51,729 bases of DNA from Methylomonas sp. (GTDB lineage: Bacteria > Pseudomonadota > Gammaproteobacteria > Methylococcales > Methylomonadaceae): assembly GCA_026988155.1 (NCBI GenBank), contig JALSLW010000051.1, positions 1 to 51,729 of the forward strand. Reading direction: 5' to 3'. The position numbers were made by a program, and so were the translations under genes. The number at the start of each line of letters is the position of its first letter. Position 1 is the stretch's first letter. Positions 47,852 through 51,729 of the stretch are shown here, in pieces. Below the pieces are notes generated by a model. It saw nothing but the letters and a program-made list of their open reading frames with translations, made no database searches and was not told the DNA's origin.

Positions 47852-49090
47852 TTACGATAAAAAACCGATGGATTGATATTGACTACCTGGCAGAATAGTA
47901 GGTAGACCACTTGTTACTCCTAAGTGTTTAATTAATAGTTCAGCATATACGTCGGTAAAATTAGTGGTATGGGCAAGGTATCTTTCCAGATAAAGTTGGT
48001 CTGGCAATAGGCCTGGCCAATTACCATAAATGCCACCATTGACCTGTCCTCCAATAACAAACCAAGTTGATGCGTTTCCATGATCGGTTCCTAAGCTCGC
48101 ATTTTGCTTTGCCGTTCGCCCAAATTCAGAAACTGTTAATATAGTCACATTATTCATGTATTCAGTTCCTAGGTCTTTATATAAAGCTTCAATTCCACTA
48201 GAAAAATTCAATAGTTTTGTAGCCTGATCTCCTTGAGCCCCTCCTTGATTTGCATGATGATCCCAGCCATTATTAGATACAGTAGCTACTTCTAGCCCTA
48301 TATTTGATTTAATCAGTTGAGCAATATTCTTTAGTTGCTGGCCATACAAAGTATTTGGATAAATAGCACCATTGTCTACCGTATAATTAGATGAAGAAAA
48401 GCCCTCCAAATTAGCAATACTTTTTAATGCTAAATTTCCATGTTTAAATGATAAAAAACGGGCTGGGTTTTCATTGTTCACTGATTGGTTAAAGATATTT
48501 TGTAAAGTATCGTTTTGAGAGCTAATAGCCTGATTACTAAAGATTGATAAATCATTAAGTGTAACAACTGGATTAATGCCTTGTAATGCATGTGCTAGAG
48601 AACTGAAGCTTAAAGCACGTAATTCATTGCTACTTTGAGCGCTAGATAAATACCTATTTAGCCAGCCACTCACTAACCTCTGATTAGGAACGCCACTCTC
48701 AATATAATCTTGACTGCTGAAGTGAGACCTATTGGCATTTGAGTAGCCTACAGTGGGTAGTACTGCTAAGTCGCCTTGCTGAAAAATATCGTAAAGCCCT
48801 GTTAGCGCAGGATGCAACCCAAAAAAACCATCAAGATCTAATGCAGATTTGGGATTACTGCTGGGGGGGGGGATTGCAATATCCGGTCTTAAATTATAAT
48901 ACTCATCTTCACCGTGAGGAATAACAGTGTTTAATCCGTCACATCCTCCACGCTGAAAGATAACAATTAAAGTTTTTCCATTTGATGCGTATGCATTTTT
49001 CATATTTGCTAGCATTGAGCCACCAGCTAAACAGCTTCGACCAATAATAGGCATTATAGCCATGCTACGTAAAAAGTTTCTTCTTTTCAT
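47852..49090 (-). CDS. DUF1501 family protein, Tat-exported
   Basis: The 412-residue protein starts with MKRRNFLRSMA, a Tat twin-arginine signal, and continues with the DUF1501 features (VIFQRGGCDGLNTVIPHGE; HFSSQDYIESG; TILTVSEFGRTAKQN; STWFVIGG), of the alkaline-phosphatase-like superfamily. It is usually encoded with DUF1800 proteins, as here, where it is 12 bp downstream. The physiological role is not established. A G10 run on the + strand (48863-48872) encodes the PPP of AIPPPSS, a possible frame-shift hotspot. Confidence 0.88.
   Translation of the reverse strand: MKRRNFLRSMAIMPIIGRSCLAGGSMLANMKNAYASNGKTLIVIFQRGGCDGLNTVIPHGEDEYYNLRPDIAIPPPSSNPKSALDLDGFFGLHPALTGLYDIFQQGDLAVLPTVGYSNANRSHFSSQDYIESGVPNQRLVSGWLNRYLSSAQSSNELRALSFSSLAHALQGINPVVTLNDLSIFSNQAISSQNDTLQNIFNQSVNNENPARFLSFKHGNLALKSIANLEGFSSSNYTVDNGAIYPNTLYGQQLKNIAQLIKSNIGLEVATVSNNGWDHHANQGGAQGDQATKLLNFSSGIEALYKDLGTEYMNNVTILTVSEFGRTAKQNASLGTDHGNASTWFVIGGQVNGGIYGNWPGLLPDQLYLERYLAHTTNFTDVYAELLIKHLGVTSGLPTILPGSQYQSIGFLS
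48863..48872. repeat. G10/C10 homopolymer tract within the DUF1501 gene
   Basis: Ten G on the + strand (C10 in the coding sense) encode a proline triplet near residue 75. One-base slippage would stop the protein early, so the tract is a candidate phase-variation switch. It is the longest homopolymer of G/C seen in the window. Confidence 0.85.
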
Positions 49091-49102
49091 AAGGGATATC
49101 CT

Positions 49103-51729
49103 TTATTGTAATTGATAAGCTGGCAATTGCAGCATAAGAGCCATTAGGTTTCGAATTTTTTCCTCTGCATTAGAATCATAAATATCAAATTTTTCAGTGT
49201 TATTATTGGTTAAAATGGATAGAGCTTCATTTCGTTCAAGGTCAGAGTAATCATGTGATAGGAGTATTTCAAATAAGTACCCTATTACGCCTTCCGTAGT
49301 CTCAACACCTTTATTAATGAGGAATGTATTTGGCTCTAAAAGATGGTTCACCCATTTTGACGGGTTGTTAAAGAGAGTTCCATTAGTGATTTTCCAGCGT
49401 TGCATTATTTGATTGGAGTTAATTAAGTCTTTAGCTTTTTCTGGCCACCCGGTAGGTGAAGAATAATAAAACAAAGGCATTCCTAAGTCTGATAAACGAG
49501 TACGGGTTTTTGCATAGTTAACCGATACAGGGAGTTGCCTATACAAGCCAGCAATAAATTCAAGGGGAGTTTTAATTTTATTATGAAAATTTAAACTGTT
49601 AGAAAATGAGGTGGATTTAAAAATCCCTTCTAGTACCCGAGCTATTTGCTTATCATCATTGGTATAGGCTAAGAAATCTGTGGCACAATGTTTGACGTCA
49701 TTTGACTCTGGTGTGTCAGAAACAAAAGTGGTTAATAGTTTTGTACAAATAAAACTTGCGGTAGCTTCGTGTTCGGCTAACAAATCAAGTACAATTTCTC
49801 CTTCGGAAATACCTAAACCAGAAGGAATGACAGTACCAAGAACTATTTTTTCATTTTTATCATGGCTATTGGGGTTAAAGTAAAAGCTAGCATTTCTAAC
49901 ACTCCAGCCAGTAAAAACACGAGCTACTTCGGCAATATCTTTAGAAGTATAACCATTGTCTACTCCTAGCGTGTGCAATTCCATTAATTCTCGCGCATAG
50001 TTTTCATTTGGTTCATCTTTATTGCTATCTTTATTGTCCAAATATATAAGCATTGCAGGGCTAGAGGCGCTAATTTGCAATAAATCCCTGAAATTACCTA
50101 AAGCATGCTGTCTAAAAAGATTGTTTTCTTGTTCTTCATTGCTAACTCTTCTAACTTTTCCTAGATCAGTGCTGAAATGACTTTCCCAAAATTGTGTCAT
50201 TACTTCCAATAGTTGCCGTTTGCTTGATGTTGCGCGCGCAACTTGTGAAAAATGTAATTTTTGAAAAGGATCTGTTTCATTCGCAAGAATTTTGCTTAAT
50301 TGCTGTTCAAATGCTGAGTCATCAATCAATTCAGGGTGTAACTGCTGAGAAATAAAATTATCAGCCCCAATTTCTCGTAATTCTTTTAGTAATTCGGGTG
50401 TTATACCAAAAGTAATGCGGTTTATTAATTGAATCATACTAGCGTTATCAGTCATAACAGATAATAAAAGCTGGATGTTTGTAACATTACCCGCCGAATC
50501 AGTTGATTCCAAATTAATTTTAATGTTCTGTCCCCTCGATAAATCTTTAGCCAGTAATGCCCATCTGTGGTTTATTCCAATTTCTAGTTCCTTATGGTCA
50601 ATAATTTTGCCTTTTAAAGGATCTGTGACTGTAGCTATTAATTTTATATATCCAGTGTTATCAAAAGTCGTTCCCGATAGTAAAAAACCATGTTCATCAA
50701 CTTGATCGCCATTTTCGTGTGAAGAAATAGTTAATGTAGGTTTTTCTTGATCATTTATTATTGAATATTGATAACTAACTTTTGACTTGTTACCGACATC
50801 ATCAAAGGCTTCTGCCTCAAGAGTGATCGTCTGGTCTTTTGAAATCATAGTAGGAGTTACAGAGAAATTCCATTCGTTATTTAGAAGTATAGCCTGACCT
50901 GTCGATATTCCTTTAATAGGGTCAATAATACGAATGTTGACATTCTTAACATTATTGTTATCACTTATTTTCATTTTTAACTCAAAGCCTTTATCAGCCA
51001 GAGTTGCGTTATTGCTAGGGTAGAAGTGATTAAACTTGGGAGGCTCTGTATCTAGTTGATGAGGATCATCAGGTGAGACGATAAAGTTAAACCGACCTTT
51101 GCTTGTAATCCACTGGCTATAGTAATTTTGATTGTTTCCAAATATGTTTTTTCCTCTTATAAGGTAGGTTTTGCCGGAGGCTAGCTTTGGTGAGTCAAAA
51201 TATACTTTGCCATTTTGGTCAGTGGTAGATGTAGCAAGCCATTGTATTTTGTTTAATGAAACTCTTTCATATAAATATAATTGCTGATCCTGGATTAGAG
51301 AGCCGTCAGATTTTTTACGCAAAGTGACTTCAACAGCTCCAGCATGGATTTGAAATTGCCCTGTTTTTAGAATGTTCGTAGAGAGAATTGTTATCCCATA
51401 AGGGCGAGTAGAAAGGGCGTATTTGCTGCCACTTCCTAAGCCTTTGAGGTCAAAGCTGACTTGGCCATTTGTATTTGTTATTTTATTCTCTACCCATTTT
51501 AATGAGTTATCAGGCATTCGTAGGTAGGCTGAAACTTTTATATTGGGTAATGTTTTGTTATCTATAGCATTAAATAACGAAACATCCAGTAACTTATTGC
51601 CAATCACAAAAGACAGCGGGCCGGCTTTGCTGATGGGGTCGCTGCTCCAGGTTCGGCCATCGCTGAGGCTTGTTGACTTGAGGCTGTAGAGCTGGCCGGG
51701 AAGATTGGGTAGCTGAAAGTCGGCCAGGC
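49103..51729 (-). CDS. DUF1800 family protein, 5' part outside the window
   Basis: The frame is open to the right edge, giving at least 874 residues without an initiation codon; the GTG at 51607 is internal. N-terminal parts are repeated beta-sandwich modules (two carboxypeptidase-regulatory-like segments, then two Ig-like segments with EPPKFNHFYP and EKPTLTISS). The C-terminal half (from about 430) is DUF1800: NRITFGITPE, FWESHFST, PAMLIYLDNKDSN, NENYARELMELHTLGV and MPLFYYSSPTGWPE. Such proteins are predicted to be exported and cofunction with DUF1501, whose gene is 12 bp downstream. The last 120 bases have 62% GC against 31% in the adjoining coding DNA. Confidence 0.86.
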   Translation of the reverse strand, partial: LADFQLPNLPGQLYSLKSTSLSDGRTWSSDPISKAGPLSFVIGNKLLDVSLFNAIDNKTLPNIKVSAYLRMPDNSLKWVENKITNTNGQVSFDLKGLGSGSKYALSTRPYGITILSTNILKTGQFQIHAGAVEVTLRKKSDGSLIQDQQLYLYERVSLNKIQWLATSTTDQNGKVYFDSPKLASGKTYLIRGKNIFGNNQNYYSQWITSKGRFNFIVSPDDPHQLDTEPPKFNHFYPSNNATLADKGFELKMKISDNNNVKNVNIRIIDPIKGISTGQAILLNNEWNFSVTPTMISKDQTITLEAEAFDDVGNKSKVSYQYSIINDQEKPTLTISSHENGDQVDEHGFLLSGTTFDNTGYIKLIATVTDPLKGKIIDHKELEIGINHRWALLAKDLSRGQNIKINLESTDSAGNVTNIQLLLSVMTDNASMIQLINRITFGITPELLKELREIGADNFISQQLHPELIDDSAFEQQLSKILANETDPFQKLHFSQVARATSSKRQLLEVMTQFWESHFSTDLGKVRRVSNEEQENNLFRQHALGNFRDLLQISASSPAMLIYLDNKDSNKDEPNENYARELMELHTLGVDNGYTSKDIAEVARVFTGWSVRNASFYFNPNSHDKNEKIVLGTVIPSGLGISEGEIVLDLLAEHEATASFICTKLLTTFVSDTPESNDVKHCATDFLAYTNDDKQIARVLEGIFKSTSFSNSLNFHNKIKTPLEFIAGLYRQLPVSVNYAKTRTRLSDLGMPLFYYSSPTGWPEKAKDLINSNQIMQRWKITNGTLFNNPSKWVNHLLEPNTFLINKGVETTEGVIGYLFEILLSHDYSDLERNEALSILTNNNTEKFDIYDSNAEEKIRNLMALMLQLPAYQLQ

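Noticed and set aside
47852-51729. PEP-CTERM sorting tail on DUF1501 or DUF1800 protein
   Set aside because: Neither C-terminus has a PEP motif, membrane helix and arginine cluster.

Overview
The window reads as chromosomal DNA of a free-living, AT-rich gammaproteobacterium. The best guess is a relative of the Methylococcales (methanotrophs), although no methane-oxidation gene is present. The placement is inferred from gene order (radC divergent from coaBC-dut-algC-argB; pilT divergent from yggS) and from family resemblance of Dut, PilT, CysB and Ung. No rRNA, tRNA, CRISPR array, transposase or phage gene was seen.

Region 1 (1-24.6 kb) is mainly housekeeping. It holds a secreted metallophosphoesterase-like protein, a DUF3422 membrane protein, a small DUF2892 protein, uvrD and ung (DNA repair), and a co-directional set of a spore-photoproduct-lyase-like radical SAM protein, an SDR and a voltage-gated-type K+ channel. 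These are followed by proC-yggT, a DUF4124 coiled-coil protein, argB, an N-terminally extended membrane-anchored algC, dut, coaBC, radC, purC, djlA, pilT, yggS, a TauE/SafE permease and cysB. Gaps between genes carry several long hairpins, including a nested inverted-repeat element at 1302-1583.

Region 2 (24.7-47.6 kb) is an exopolysaccharide locus on the + strand in two blocks. Block A (24959-30569) is the envelope machinery usual in exosortase (XrtA/PEP-CTERM) type clusters: outer-membrane export protein, outer-membrane beta-barrel, Wzz/GumC chain-length protein, tyrosine-kinase-like ATPase and ExeA-like ATPase. Block B (31269-47599) is a serotype-like set: UDP-sugar dehydrogenase and 4-epimerase (predicted UDP-GalNAcA), two exported glycoside-hydrolase-like proteins, a Wzy polymerase, an O-antigen-ligase-like protein, a Wzx flippase, an acetyltransferase, three glycosyltransferases and the complete FnlA/FnlB/FnlC route to UDP-N-acetyl-L-fucosamine. 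Each block is preceded by a sequence fitting the sigma-54 -24/-12 promoter consensus and a leader of roughly 170-200 nt. No exosortase and no initiating phosphosugar transferase is present here.

Region 3 (47.8-51.7 kb, - strand) is a DUF1800-DUF1501 pair. DUF1501 has a Tat-type signal and a C10 homopolymer tract. The DUF1800 gene runs off the right edge and shows an abrupt GC jump (about 31% to about 62% by hand count) in its first 120 visible bases.

The best candidate for something undescribed is the two-block polysaccharide locus: a sigma-54-type promoter on each block, an exosortase-style export head without an exosortase, and two exported hydrolase-like proteins flanking the polymerase.
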